61,859 nucleotides of DNA. Origin: Candidatus Hydrogenedens sp. (lineage in GTDB: Bacteria > Hydrogenedentota > Hydrogenedentia > Hydrogenedentales > Hydrogenedentaceae). The position numbers and the translations under genes were made by a program. The notes beneath the pieces were generated by a model. It searched no databases and was not told where the DNA came from. It saw only the letters and a program-made list of their open reading frames with translations. The DNA lies in contig DAOSBX010000011.1 of assembly GCA_035361075.1 (NCBI GenBank), positions 1 through 61,859 on the forward strand, read 5' to 3'. Shown piece after piece: positions 8,624 through 18,400 of the stretch (the first letter of the stretch is position 1; each line of letters opens with the position of its first letter).

Positions 8624-11302
8624 ATGGAACCAAACAGGCGATTAGTCTTTATTTTCAGGTTATGCCTGTATCTTTGTTTTTTCCTGTCCGGTGGTAGTGC
8701 ATTGATGTATCAGATAATCTGGACACGTAAATGTATGCTATTGCTTGGAACTACCACTTATGCAGTTAGCGCAGTATTAAGTATTTTTTTCTTAGGCCTT
8801 GGTGTGGGTAGTTTCATTGGCGGACGTATCGCTGAGCGAACATTAAACCCCATACGATGGTATGCGATGGTGGAATTATTAATTGGACTCTGGGCATGGG
8901 TAATTATCGAAATGGCAACGGATTGGAGCGGTTTTATTCTTTTCCTAATTAAATCAATGCCAGAAAACGCAACTGTTTTCTTTGTCTTACGGGTCATAAT
9001 TGCTGTTGTTTGGTTTACCCTGCCATCTATCGGGATGGGTATGACATTCCCATTGCTATCTAAATACGACTATATGAGGGGAACATCGACTGAAAGACAT
9101 ATTTCCATGCTTTATCTCACAAACACATTTGGAGCTACAATAGGCGTTATACTTGCAGGATTTATATTAATTCCAAATGTTGGTTATATATATACAACTG
9201 GTTTGGCAGTTATAGTTAATATTGTCGCAGGCATTATTGCCTTAATAATCTCCAACAGTCCTATTTCTTTTATAAAGGCGGAGACAAACATAATTGAAGA
9301 AGAGTTCCCAAACAATGAAATAGGCATCGATAAAATAGATATTTTACTATTGGCGGGGGTTTTTATTTCAGGGTTAATTTGTCTTGCGTTAGAAGTGTTG
9401 TGGACAAGATTATTAATTATGGTTTTTTTAGGGACAACTTATGCATACACCTCTGTACTTGTCTCTGTATTGGTGGGTATAGCTTTAGGTGCTCTTATTA
9501 GCTCCGTTCTCATAAAAAAAATTAAAAACAAATCTGGAATTTTAGGGTTGGGTTATGGAATTACAGGAACAGGAATTTTATTAACATTGTTTTTTATTTC
9601 CAGACTACCAGAATGGATAAAACAATTTGACTTAGAAGTCACAACCAATTTTTATTATGGCATATTCGGAAAATTCTTTTTTGCCTTTCTAATCCTAATT
9701 CTTCCGATGATTGGTTTTGGATTTACATTTCCATTTGCATTGACCCTAATTCGTAGATTAAAAACGAACTCCTACTCTAAAGTGGGTCTTGCTTATGGTA
9801 TAAACACAATTGGCGGAATTGTTGGTTCCATAGTTGGTGGTTTCTTCATAATTCCAGTAATGGGGTGTGAGAAAGGAATATATTATTTGGGATTGCTATT
9901 ATTTGCTGTCGGTATCATCTTTGCCCTCATTGACAAACAATACCGTGCTATCAATGTTTCCATTATTTTTGCATCATTCGCACTATCTTATTCCATTTGT
10001 CCATCACTACTCATGGAAAAAATAAATCGTTTTTATCTTCCAGAAAAACATAAGATTTTATTTTTTAAAGAAGGCATAGAAGGTACCGTGGCCGTAAGTG
10101 CCCCAGAGAAAATAAATCCTAATGACGAAAGGGTTTTGTGGATTAATCGAGTACAGGCGACCACAGCGGTTGAGCGTGGTGTACGAATGAATCGTTTTCA
10201 AGGGATTATCCCCCGCATGTTTAATCGTGACCCGCAACAGGTTTTATTTATGTGTTTCGGCTCGGGTATTACATGTGGGACATTAGGAATCGGAGGTTTT
10301 AAAGAAATAGATGCAGTAGAAATCTCACCAGAGGTACTTCAGGCAAGCACGTTATTCGCTGATAAAAATTTTAATGTCCTTGATATGAATCATCTAAATA
10401 TTCATATTGACGATGCAAGAAACTTCCTTATCCGTGCTGGAAAAGGATATGACTTTATTACAACGGAGCCTATGCCCTTAGCCCTTGCAGGTGTTTCTAT
10501 GTTCTATACTCGAGAATTTTATCAGTTCTGTTTGCAACATCTTAATGATGGAGGTATGGTTTCCCAGTGGGTTCCATTTCACAGCTCCAGTGAAAAGATT
10601 GTTCAGTCGGTTGTGCATACATTTGCAAATGTTTTTCCATATTGTGCAGGATTGTTTGTAAATGCTGACCTATTCCTTGTTGGTTCAAATCAACCTCTAT
10701 TATTAGACCCATCAAGGTTGGAAAAAATTTTAGAGCAAAACTTTGTATTGAAGGAGGCAATGATACAAGCGGGTTTCCCAGATATAGAAGAGATTATGGC
10801 ATGTTTTGTAATGAATAAAGAAAGCCTTATTCACTTTTCCAAAGAAGGAATATTTATAACAGATACATTTCCATGGGTTGAATTTGACGCCCCAAAATAT
10901 ATATACAATCGCAAAAGTGTCCCTCAAAATTTAAACCGCTTAAAACAATGCTTTTCAAAGATAGAAAATAATTTAACGTATGAGGGTTTGTCTAAAGAAA
11001 AAAGAGAACAAATAATAAAAAGGCAACAATCACATCAACAAGATTTAGATGGATTAATCTTATATTATGATGGCCTCTTAGTAGGTGACGAGGTACGCCA
11101 ACGTTTCATTAATTCATTAGGAATTGATAAAAATAATAAACAAGCCCAATATTATCTACGAACAATTGCTATGGCACAAATTGAACAATATATCCGCTGG
11201 GATGAAACAGACAAGGCATGGGCTGTAATTTCCGAGGTCTCACCATACCTCGAAAATGATGTAATATGGCAAGAATGGTTTCAAAATCTGAACCTAAAAT
11301 AG
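8624..11302 (+). CDS. Fused multipass membrane/spermidine synthase-like protein
   Basis: An 892-aa protein. The first 460 or so residues are hydrophobic, with at least a dozen predicted membrane helices, including a repeated SGGSALMYQIIWTRKC/SGLICLALEVLWTRLL element that suggests internal duplication. Residues about 490-740 are a class I SAM-dependent-methyltransferase-like fold of the spermidine-synthase type (LFMCFGSGITCGTLG, DAVEISPEV, DARNFLIRAGKGYDFITTEP, FYTREFYQFCLQHLNDGG). The aminopropyltransferase GGGDG and DxxDP motifs are replaced by CFGSG and TTEP, so true polyamine synthesis is doubtful. A C-terminal helical segment follows. It probably forms a unit with the LOG gene upstream. 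Architecture 'fused MFS/spermidine synthase' is common in this part of the tree, with no settled function. Confidence 0.82.
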   Translation: MEPNRRLVFIFRLCLYLCFFLSGGSALMYQIIWTRKCMLLLGTTTYAVSAVLSIFFLGLGVGSFIGGRIAERTLNPIRWYAMVELLIGLWAWVIIEMATDWSGFILFLIKSMPENATVFFVLRVIIAVVWFTLPSIGMGMTFPLLSKYDYMRGTSTERHISMLYLTNTFGATIGVILAGFILIPNVGYIYTTGLAVIVNIVAGIIALIISNSPISFIKAETNIIEEEFPNNEIGIDKIDILLLAGVFISGLICLALEVLWTRLLIMVFLGTTYAYTSVLVSVLVGIALGALISSVLIKKIKNKSGILGLGYGITGTGILLTLFFISRLPEWIKQFDLEVTTNFYYGIFGKFFFAFLILILPMIGFGFTFPFALTLIRRLKTNSYSKVGLAYGINTIGGIVGSIVGGFFIIPVMGCEKGIYYLGLLLFAVGIIFALIDKQYRAINVSIIFASFALSYSICPSLLMEKINRFYLPEKHKILFFKEGIEGTVAVSAPEKINPNDERVLWINRVQATTAVERGVRMNRFQGIIPRMFNRDPQQVLFMCFGSGITCGTLGIGGFKEIDAVEISPEVLQASTLFADKNFNVLDMNHLNIHIDDARNFLIRAGKGYDFITTEPMPLALAGVSMFYTREFYQFCLQHLNDGGMVSQWVPFHSSSEKIVQSVVHTFANVFPYCAGLFVNADLFLVGSNQPLLLDPSRLEKILEQNFVLKEAMIQAGFPDIEEIMACFVMNKESLIHFSKEGIFITDTFPWVEFDAPKYIYNRKSVPQNLNRLKQCFSKIENNLTYEGLSKEKREQIIKRQQSHQQDLDGLILYYDGLLVGDEVRQRFINSLGIDKNNKQAQYYLRTIAMAQIEQYIRWDETDKAWAVISEVSPYLENDVIWQEWFQNLNLK

Positions 11303-11349
11303 TTGTAATATTAGTAATAATAAGATAATTCCGCATCTACCAAATTTAT

Positions 11350-11484
11350 TTACTTTTCTTCTTCATCTTCTTCATGAGTTACAATATTCTTACTTTTAAA
11401 AACCCTGTAAAAACAATAGATATTCAATCCAGTAATAACAGCCCAAACAGTAAACATATATACATACGAATACCACGTCATCAT
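11350..11484 (-). CDS. MetS-like small subunit of the NSS transporter
   Basis: A 44-aa ORF whose ATG overlaps the TGA of the upstream transporter gene in an ATGA arrangement (11484-11481). The protein has one membrane helix (YVYMFTVWAVITGLNIYCFYRVF) and a charged tail (HEEDEEEK). This matches the size, topology and position of the MetS-type small subunits that accompany some bacterial Na+:neurotransmitter symporter-family amino-acid importers (MetPS in Corynebacterium). Translational coupling and a shared transcript are expected. The position and topology are seen directly; assignment to the MetS family is by resemblance. Confidence 0.7.
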   Translation of the reverse strand: MMTWYSYVYMFTVWAVITGLNIYCFYRVFKSKNIVTHEEDEEEK

Positions 11485-13100
11485 AAGGCTAATCCCTCTT
11501 TCGAAGGTGATGGAATATTTTGAGGATTTGCTTCCTCATCATCTTCAAAGAATTTGGGGTGTGTCTGCCATGCATACCAGACACCCCACATAAGGAACGA
11601 TGTCGTCATGATAATCATCACTCGAGCAAGCCAAATATAGGGGACATCTGCCTCTGGGACATTTTTCATGGTAATTTTTTCAAGTAATCCATCATAGCAG
11701 AACCATACTACAAGACCTACTGCAAAAACAGGGGTGATATATTTCATAATGTAGTAATAAATTCTTGGGATTCTTAATTCTGCTCCCAGGTGTAATTCCT
11801 CCCAGCCTTTATCAATACCAAATATCCATGAAAATACAACGGTTTCTATTGCAACGAATAAAACCAAGCCAAAGGTGCCCATCCAATAGTCTAACTCATC
11901 AAGAACCTTATGATGATTAAATAAAATAACAGGTTGCATCATCATAAACGCAAAAAATGCTACAAGTAGTACCCCAACTCGTCGGTCTATTTGCAATTCA
12001 TCTTCTAAGAAAACAAGCAGTGGCGTAAACATTGCCATACTGGATGTAAGCCCAGCAAGGAAAAGTAAGAAAAACCACATGACACCAAACATTTCACCAT
12101 AAGGAATCTGTTCAAATATAAGGGGCAGGGCATAAAAACCAATGGCAAACGTTCCATCTGTGGCTACAATTTCTCGGGCTCTTTCGACACCAAAGAAAAT
12201 TACTGCCGCAGGGATAACTATCGAACCACCTAAAACGACTTCAACAAATTCGTTGGTCACACATGCAGTAAGTCCATTTAAAGTCAGGTCGTGTTTCTTT
12301 TTGAGGTAACTGGCATACGTGTGAACCATTCCTAAACCTACACTAAGAGTGAAGAATATTTGCCCTGTTGCCGCAATCCATATATGGGGACGCATTAAGG
12401 TTTGAAAATCCTGTGGACTTAATCGCCAGATTTGAGCCAATCCATGGCTCACGGTCTGATGTTCTCCTCGTGGTGGCAAAGTCAGAACACGAACCGCCAG
12501 TATCATCCCTAAGACTATTAAAACAGGCATGCAATACTTCGCAACAATCTCTATCCCCTTTGCAATTCCTCGTCCTAAAACAAAAATATTTATCAGAAAT
12601 GCAATCAGGAAAAAGGTATATGAAACACTACTGAAACTAATTAAACCTGCATTTGTAGTCCCCACATACGATCCAAAAGACATTTTCATCTCTTCGTATG
12701 TATGCTTTCCACGAAGCATTCCAGTTGCCATCTGCCATGCGTAACCCAATGCCCATGATTCGATATAAATATAGTAAATCCCGACCATTGCTGGGAGAAG
12801 TATCCCAAAAATACCAAGATATTTAGAAATAGGATGTTTCCAGAGCCTATAAAACATCCCTGGCGTCGTCCCATGCTTATATGCACCACCTCTTCTACCT
12901 ATACTCCATTCTATCCACGCTAATGGGATACCTATTAACAAAAGGGCCAGAAAATAGGGGACCATAAAAGCACCACCATAGGGTGCTGCTTGTCCTGGAA
13001 AACGGAGAAAATTGCCCAAACCCACAGCATTTCCCGCCATCGCCATAATTAAACCGAAACGACTACCCCAACCTAACTCTTTTACAGGACCACGACGCAT
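11481..13100 (-). CDS. Sodium-dependent transporter, NSS/SNF family
   Basis: This 539-aa inner-membrane protein has about 12 helices. The N-terminus shows the NSS signature WGSRFGLIMAMAGNAVGLG followed by NFLRFPGQA, the unwound part of TM1 that binds Na+ and substrate in LeuT-like carriers. Other family landmarks are GGAFMVPYF, IYYIYIESW (TM3) and FFTLSVGLG (TM6). It is expected to import an amino acid or related solute with Na+; the substrate cannot be read from the sequence. The C-terminus overlaps the start of a 44-aa MetS-like gene. The predicted ATG at 13100 has no strong ribosome binding site (TAGGGAAG is nearby). Confidence 0.92.
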   Translation of the reverse strand: MRRGPVKELGWGSRFGLIMAMAGNAVGLGNFLRFPGQAAPYGGAFMVPYFLALLLIGIPLAWIEWSIGRRGGAYKHGTTPGMFYRLWKHPISKYLGIFGILLPAMVGIYYIYIESWALGYAWQMATGMLRGKHTYEEMKMSFGSYVGTTNAGLISFSSVSYTFFLIAFLINIFVLGRGIAKGIEIVAKYCMPVLIVLGMILAVRVLTLPPRGEHQTVSHGLAQIWRLSPQDFQTLMRPHIWIAATGQIFFTLSVGLGMVHTYASYLKKKHDLTLNGLTACVTNEFVEVVLGGSIVIPAAVIFFGVERAREIVATDGTFAIGFYALPLIFEQIPYGEMFGVMWFFLLFLAGLTSSMAMFTPLLVFLEDELQIDRRVGVLLVAFFAFMMMQPVILFNHHKVLDELDYWMGTFGLVLFVAIETVVFSWIFGIDKGWEELHLGAELRIPRIYYYIMKYITPVFAVGLVVWFCYDGLLEKITMKNVPEADVPYIWLARVMIIMTTSFLMWGVWYAWQTHPKFFEDDEEANPQNIPSPSKEGLAL

Positions 13101-13196
13101 TTTTAACTTCCCTAAGTGTGTTGTGTAATATGAATAATGAATTATACACTACTAAATAAATAACTTTGCAAAACTACTGTAAAAAAATAAAGTGTT

Positions 13197-14600
13197 ATGA
13201 ATAAAAAACATTCTATAGGTTTATTTATTTTCCGAAGGGATTTAAGAATAATAGACAATTCCGCATTCATATATGGGTCAAAGATATGCCAACAAATTAT
13301 TCCTTGCTTCATCTTTGACCCACGCCAGATAGAAAACAATCCTTATCGAGGCGATTTTGCTGTCCGATTTATGGTGGAAAGTATCCAAGATTTACAGGAA
13401 AACTTAATAATCGAAGGAGCAACATTATATTTATTTTATGGAAAACCTGAGGAGGTATTGCTGAATATTTTTGAAACCGTTCGTTTTGATGCAGTATTTC
13501 TTAACAGAGATTATACCCCCTTTTCAAAAGAACGTGATAAGGATATAGGCACATTTTGCAAGAAACATAACATTACGTTGTATTCATTGGACGATGTCTT
13601 ATTAGTCAAACCTGAAGACACCCTTAGCGACAATAATATACCAATAACTGTTTTCTCACGCTTCTATAAAAAGGTAATGACCATACCTGTTAGCAAACCA
13701 CAGAAAGTAACTGATACTCAATATTATCAGAAACATATCTCAGGCGAAATTCAAGAACTTACTTCCTTACAGTTTTTACCCAATAAAAATGAAAAAGCCC
13801 GGTTAAAAGGGGGTCGAAATGAAGGGTTGAAGATACTGAAAAGAGCATGTATGTTACAGGATTATAGAAACCAGAAAGATATGTTAGAAAAAGAAATAAA
13901 TACCTTTTTATCCCCGTATCTTAAATTTGGATGTTTATCTCCAAGGGAAGTATTTTATGCGATACAAAGCAACAATCCTGACCCAGAACCTATACTTTGT
14001 CAATTATACTGGAGAGACTTTTTTACTATAATCGCTTTTTATTTCCCCTATGTATTTGGGAAAGCTTTTAATAGTTCCTTTCAGGATGTATGGTGGAACA
14101 GAGATGAAAATGCCTTCACGTTGTGGACAGAAGGAATGACAGGATTTCCAATTGTAGATGCGGGGATGCGAGAATTAAAAACAACAGGTTGGCTTCATAA
14201 TCGGGCTCGTCTAATTGTAGGTTCTTTTTTGACAAAAGATCTACATATTGACTGGTTATGGGGCGAGAAATATTTTGCAACAAAACTAATTGACTACGAC
14301 CCATCTGTAAATAATGGGAATTGGCAATGGGTAGCAGGAACAGGCTGTGATGCTCAACCTTATTTCCGAATTTTCAACCCATGGCTACAGTCAAAAAAAT
14401 TTGACCCTGACTCAAAATACATAAAAAAGTGGGTGCCCGAATTAATAAATGTTCCTTCTGACCATATCCATCAATGGCATATATTTTACAAGGATTATCC
14501 ACGGATTGATTATCCTGCCCCAATAGTGAATCATCATGATGAAGCAGAACGGGCTAAGTTCTTGTTTAAAAGAACAACATATAAAACAAACAAATCCTGA
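13197..14600 (+). CDS. phrB: Deoxyribodipyrimidine photolyase (class I cryptochrome/photolyase)
   Basis: A 467-aa flavoprotein that uses blue light to split cyclobutane pyrimidine dimers. The N-terminal antenna domain starts IGLFIFRRDLRIIDN, the usual FRRDLR motif. The FAD-binding helical domain shows KFGCLSPREVFYAI, QLYWRDFF, GMTGFPIVDAGMREL, GWLHNRARLIVGSFLTKDL and NWQWVAGTGCDAQPYFRIFNP, all diagnostic of the family. Length is normal for bacterial photolyases. It converges with the tspO gene 18 bp away, a pairing that suggests a light/oxidative stress theme. A cryptochrome-like sensor is a less likely alternative, given how well the CPD-photolyase motifs are kept. Confidence 0.93.
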   Translation: MNKKHSIGLFIFRRDLRIIDNSAFIYGSKICQQIIPCFIFDPRQIENNPYRGDFAVRFMVESIQDLQENLIIEGATLYLFYGKPEEVLLNIFETVRFDAVFLNRDYTPFSKERDKDIGTFCKKHNITLYSLDDVLLVKPEDTLSDNNIPITVFSRFYKKVMTIPVSKPQKVTDTQYYQKHISGEIQELTSLQFLPNKNEKARLKGGRNEGLKILKRACMLQDYRNQKDMLEKEINTFLSPYLKFGCLSPREVFYAIQSNNPDPEPILCQLYWRDFFTIIAFYFPYVFGKAFNSSFQDVWWNRDENAFTLWTEGMTGFPIVDAGMRELKTTGWLHNRARLIVGSFLTKDLHIDWLWGEKYFATKLIDYDPSVNNGNWQWVAGTGCDAQPYFRIFNPWLQSKKFDPDSKYIKKWVPELINVPSDHIHQWHIFYKDYPRIDYPAPIVNHHDEAERAKFLFKRTTYKTNKS

Positions 14601-14618
14601 TACCGCTAAAAATAAAAT

Positions 14619-15011
14619 CTACTTCCAGTTAAAGTAGGTGATTGTCAATTGTAAAATTGTGGCAAAACTCACCCATAGAAGATAGGGAATCTGAAAAAAT
14701 GCAATCCACTTACTATAGGGATATATAAAAATGATTGTAGCAATTATAGTCATTAACACAAACAGAATATCTATACTGGCGAGTAAATTGTTCCTCAACC
14801 CAAACTGAATCGGTGTGAATAGGAAGTTAAATATTAGATTTAAAACAAAAGGAATCAACACATAGGCTGGGATTTTTTTAGTAATAACCATCCAAAATGT
14901 TATCCCATAGGAAAGAAATATTATCATGTACAACACAGACCACACAGGACCAAATACCCATGCAGGTGGCGACCACGAGGGCTTAATTAACTGCTGATAA
15001 TATTCATTCAT
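14619..15011 (-). CDS. tspO: TspO/MBR family protein lacking the first membrane helix
   Basis: This 130-aa membrane protein has the TspO core: KPSWSPPAWVFGPVWSVLY, then NLIFNFLFTPIQFGLRN (usual N...W..lFF) and PYLLWVSFATILQ (usual W..FA..LN). TspO proteins bind porphyrins and similar ligands and take part in stress and tetrapyrrole responses. Typical members have five helices and about 150-160 residues; here only four helices follow the start, and TM1 is absent. An in-frame TAG lies 27 nt upstream with no start codon between, and GAGGTGAA sits at proper distance from the ATG, so the short form looks genuine and not a misplaced start. The neighbour is a convergent photolyase gene. Confidence 0.85.
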   Translation of the reverse strand: MNEYYQQLIKPSWSPPAWVFGPVWSVLYMIIFLSYGITFWMVITKKIPAYVLIPFVLNLIFNFLFTPIQFGLRNNLLASIDILFVLMTIIATIIFIYPYSKWIAFFQIPYLLWVSFATILQLTITYFNWK

Positions 15012-15355
15012 AACTTCACCTCTTACATTTGCAAATTTCTAACTTCCAATTAAACAAGTAATGTTTCGAACAAAATTCCTACAATTATCTATTTTATAAA
15101 ATTAACAAATAAGCATGATGGGACAATCCCTTATACAATACAAAAGATAAACTAAAAAGTTGTTGGAATAAACAAGGGGTGTTAAATAGAAGGATAAATA
15201 AAACAATCAAAGTGTATGAGTGAGATACTGGGATAAGTACTCATATACATTATTAGAGATATTGACAATACTTTTTAGCCACAAATACCATGCCTGTTTT
15301 TAAAATTTTTTAATTTGTTCTAAACTTGCAATTTTATGGGTTGTATTTTAAAAAG
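15012..15355. other. Intergenic region, about 340 bp, no gene seen
   Basis: This AT-rich stretch separates the tspO start (minus) from the terminator of the large surface-protein gene. Its right part must hold nothing but 3' sequence; the left edge carries the tspO ribosome binding site (AAGAGGTGAAG on the minus strand) and presumably its promoter. No convincing ORF, RNA gene or repeat was found. Confidence 0.5.
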
Positions 15356-15380
15356 TAGGGGCGGTTTATAACCGCCCCTA
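15356..15380 (-). terminator. Terminator of the 1127-aa surface-protein gene
   Basis: A perfect 11-bp GC-rich inverted repeat (arms TAGGGGCGGTT and AACCGCCCCTA) with a 3-nt loop, followed on the minus strand by CTTTTTAAAATAC. It lies 27 nt past the stop codon of the gene at 15408-18791. Confidence 0.85.
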
Positions 15381-15407
15381 CAAATTACTTGCAAAATCTT
15401 TTATAAA

Positions 15408-18400
15408 TTATGCAGGTCCTCCCGAACCAGGACAATAGCCATCTTCTCCTCCTTCACATGGATAGTAACCATTCAGGTTGAAGAGCTGAATCAGTCTCAA
15501 TAACTCAGGTAAGCTAATCGTCCAATCTTGCGGGTTATAGTCTGATGCGTGCGGTGTACATGTCTTGTCTCCGTCAAGTCCGGGGGCATAACCATCTTCA
15601 CCCGATGGGTCGCAATGGTAACCACCCAAATTAAAGAATTGGATTACACGAAGCAATTCCGATAAGCTTATTTTCCAATCACCATCTTGGTCGGCACTAT
15701 GCGGTGGAGTAGGAGGTTCACCTTCGACTACACCTTCAGGGGTGCCTTCCGGGGTCCCTTCTGGAGTACCTTCAACTACACCTTCGGGGGTCCCTTCGAC
15801 TACTCCTTCAGGGGTGCCTTCCGGGGTCCCTTCTGGAGTACCTTCAACTACACCTTCGGGGGTCCCTTCGACTACTCCTTCAGGGGTGCCTTCCGGGGTC
15901 CCTTCGACTACACCTTCAGGAGCGCCTTCCGGTGTCCCTTCACCTTCAGGGGGCAATTCACCGGGTCTATCTTCAGTAATAAGAAGTTGATAACCATTCT
16001 TCAATGGAACAGGACCAACAAGGAATATTGTATATACACCACCAGGCAAGAATTGAACTTCTGACTGCATCGCAATCACCTCTTCAGGCAAACCCGCCTT
16101 AGATATAACGATATCTAATGTATCAGGAGCAGATATCCCATAATAAGGTGTTGAACTGAGTGCAGAAATATTGGAGAACAATGGTGTCAGTTCTGGTGGC
16201 CAACCTGCGAATATAAAGTCTACAGCATATCCATCTTTTACTGCATTTACAAATCGTATATTGGCAAATCCTGATGCGGGAGCACGGTTATCGTCTTCTA
16301 ATGTGAACATTTCAAGGCTATCAACCCAACCTGTCGCAACTACAGTTATACTGCTATCGCCGAATATATCTAAATTAGTGGAAATAATTGGTGCATTTAA
16401 ACAGGTGTCATAACCACCTGTGCCGGGGATTATTCTGAAATTGTATTCATTAGACAAAACTGGCCTATATGAAGTAGCAGATGGATATTCTACTAATACA
16501 AATGTTGGTATTCCATTCATGCATACATCTAAGGTTTGTGAATCAAAACTTGCATTTACAATTCTTACATTCCCTTCACAGTCCAGTTGTGCTCTTAATT
16601 CACCATCCGGATATCCACTACTTGTTAATAAAACATAAACATCTTTTCCGGCTATAAGCTGAGCCTCTTCAGGCGTTAATACTCTCACCACAGGTGATGC
16701 AGGACCACCTAAATCTAAAATTAGGTTTCCATTTTCTCCGATACCACCTTCATAAAGCCCGACAGAAATTGGCCCTGTATTTCCCTCAATATAGTTAACT
16801 GTAATTTTATACGAAATTTCCTGTGTATCGAGATATAAAATAGTATCCACATCAACAGTTCCGCTTGAAATAGGAGGAACAGGAGGAACTACTCTGTCAT
16901 TTTTGAGTTCAATATGACAGCCACTTACCATAGTACAATACTGTGGCCTAAAATCAGAACTTAATGCAGCATCTACATAACGAATTACTTCTTTTTGCTT
17001 TAAACTTTTTGCTCCTGATGAGAATATCTGGGAACAATATTGTTTAAGGTCAGCACCAATTTCACCATGGTCAGTAATACCAGGTTGATTACTTGTGCAA
17101 ATAATCAAATGTGGATTTTCCGCAGAAGGCATAGCTTCTAATTCTGCCTGTGTAATTCGATGTTTATATGGAGATGTATTAAAGGGTCCTGGAAAATCGT
17201 AAATTAATGGTGTTTCGTTATTCATACCATCAAAAATGCCAATTTGTGTTATTTTACTTAGTGTTACTGCGGGAGTAATTTCAACATCCATATAGACTTC
17301 TTCTGCCTCAGGGTCATGCCATAGTCTAAAAACGAAACTGCCCTTTTTCTTACTTAGACTTCCTGTATCAACGCCATCTTTTGTAATTACTTGACTCCCA
17401 GAACATTTAGCAACAAGTTCTCTGCAATACTCTTTATCAAACCATTCATACTCACAACGATTACTTGCACCATCACCGTCTGCATCTGCCTCAGGGAGCA
17501 AATCGTCTAACCCAATATAATTCTCTTTGTTTAAATAAGGATTATCAAATCCCATTTCTGTCCCAAATTGTTCAAGGGTAACTTTTCTTAATTGTTCGTC
17601 AAGAAGTGCAATCAATCCTGCAATAATACCGAAAGAACCTTCACCTTCTGCCAGAATGGAACGGGGTTCTAAATCACCAAGTCGAACGGCTATTTCACCA
17701 TCTGGATATGCAATCGTTTTGGCTATGATATAGAAATTGTTCCAATAATCATCATTTGGGAATATTTTTGTTGTGTCTATCATAGCGAGTTGTTCTGGTG
17801 TTACTGTATATTCAATTGACAAGTCTGTTTTCCCAAAATCAATATACCACCAGGTCTCCGATGTTGCTACATTTACCGCAGTTATAGAAGTTATCCCTTC
17901 AATATTTGTAATGTCTATATTGAATGTAATTCCTGTGATATTTGTTTCACCCTCATCCAAAGTCTGAGTCATCTTTACAAAGCCTTTAGCAATAGATGGC
18001 GTCGGTGGATTAATTACACCGCCATTCATATAACCTTCAAACTGATTGGGAGTCGGTTGGGAATAAATGGTATAGTCCCCATCACCTAAGGTTAGGTATG
18101 CAAGAAAGATTTCCTGAATACCTGGAATTATACCGGGTAATATCGCTGAGAGGGTTGGTCCCATATCTGTCTGGAATTGAGTCAAATTATGCGTCCATGC
18201 ATTATATACCTGTTCATGGGTCAGAATACCATTATCAAAAGTTTCATCATTAGCAATCCTCTGTATTAATCCAAATTCATTGGCAATGTCTAATATTCCA
18301 TTTCCACTTAAATTACCAATAAACTCTACGGCAGAAATACTATCAATAGGTGTATTTTCTGGACCTTCCCCTGTGGATACACGAAGGCGAACATCACTCC

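Noticed and set aside
15742..15990. Long plus-strand ORFs (MPSGVPSG..., MVGTMRWS...) antisense to the EG-rich linker
   Set aside because: Low-complexity products caused by the tandem repeat on the opposite strand; no ribosome site or family match.
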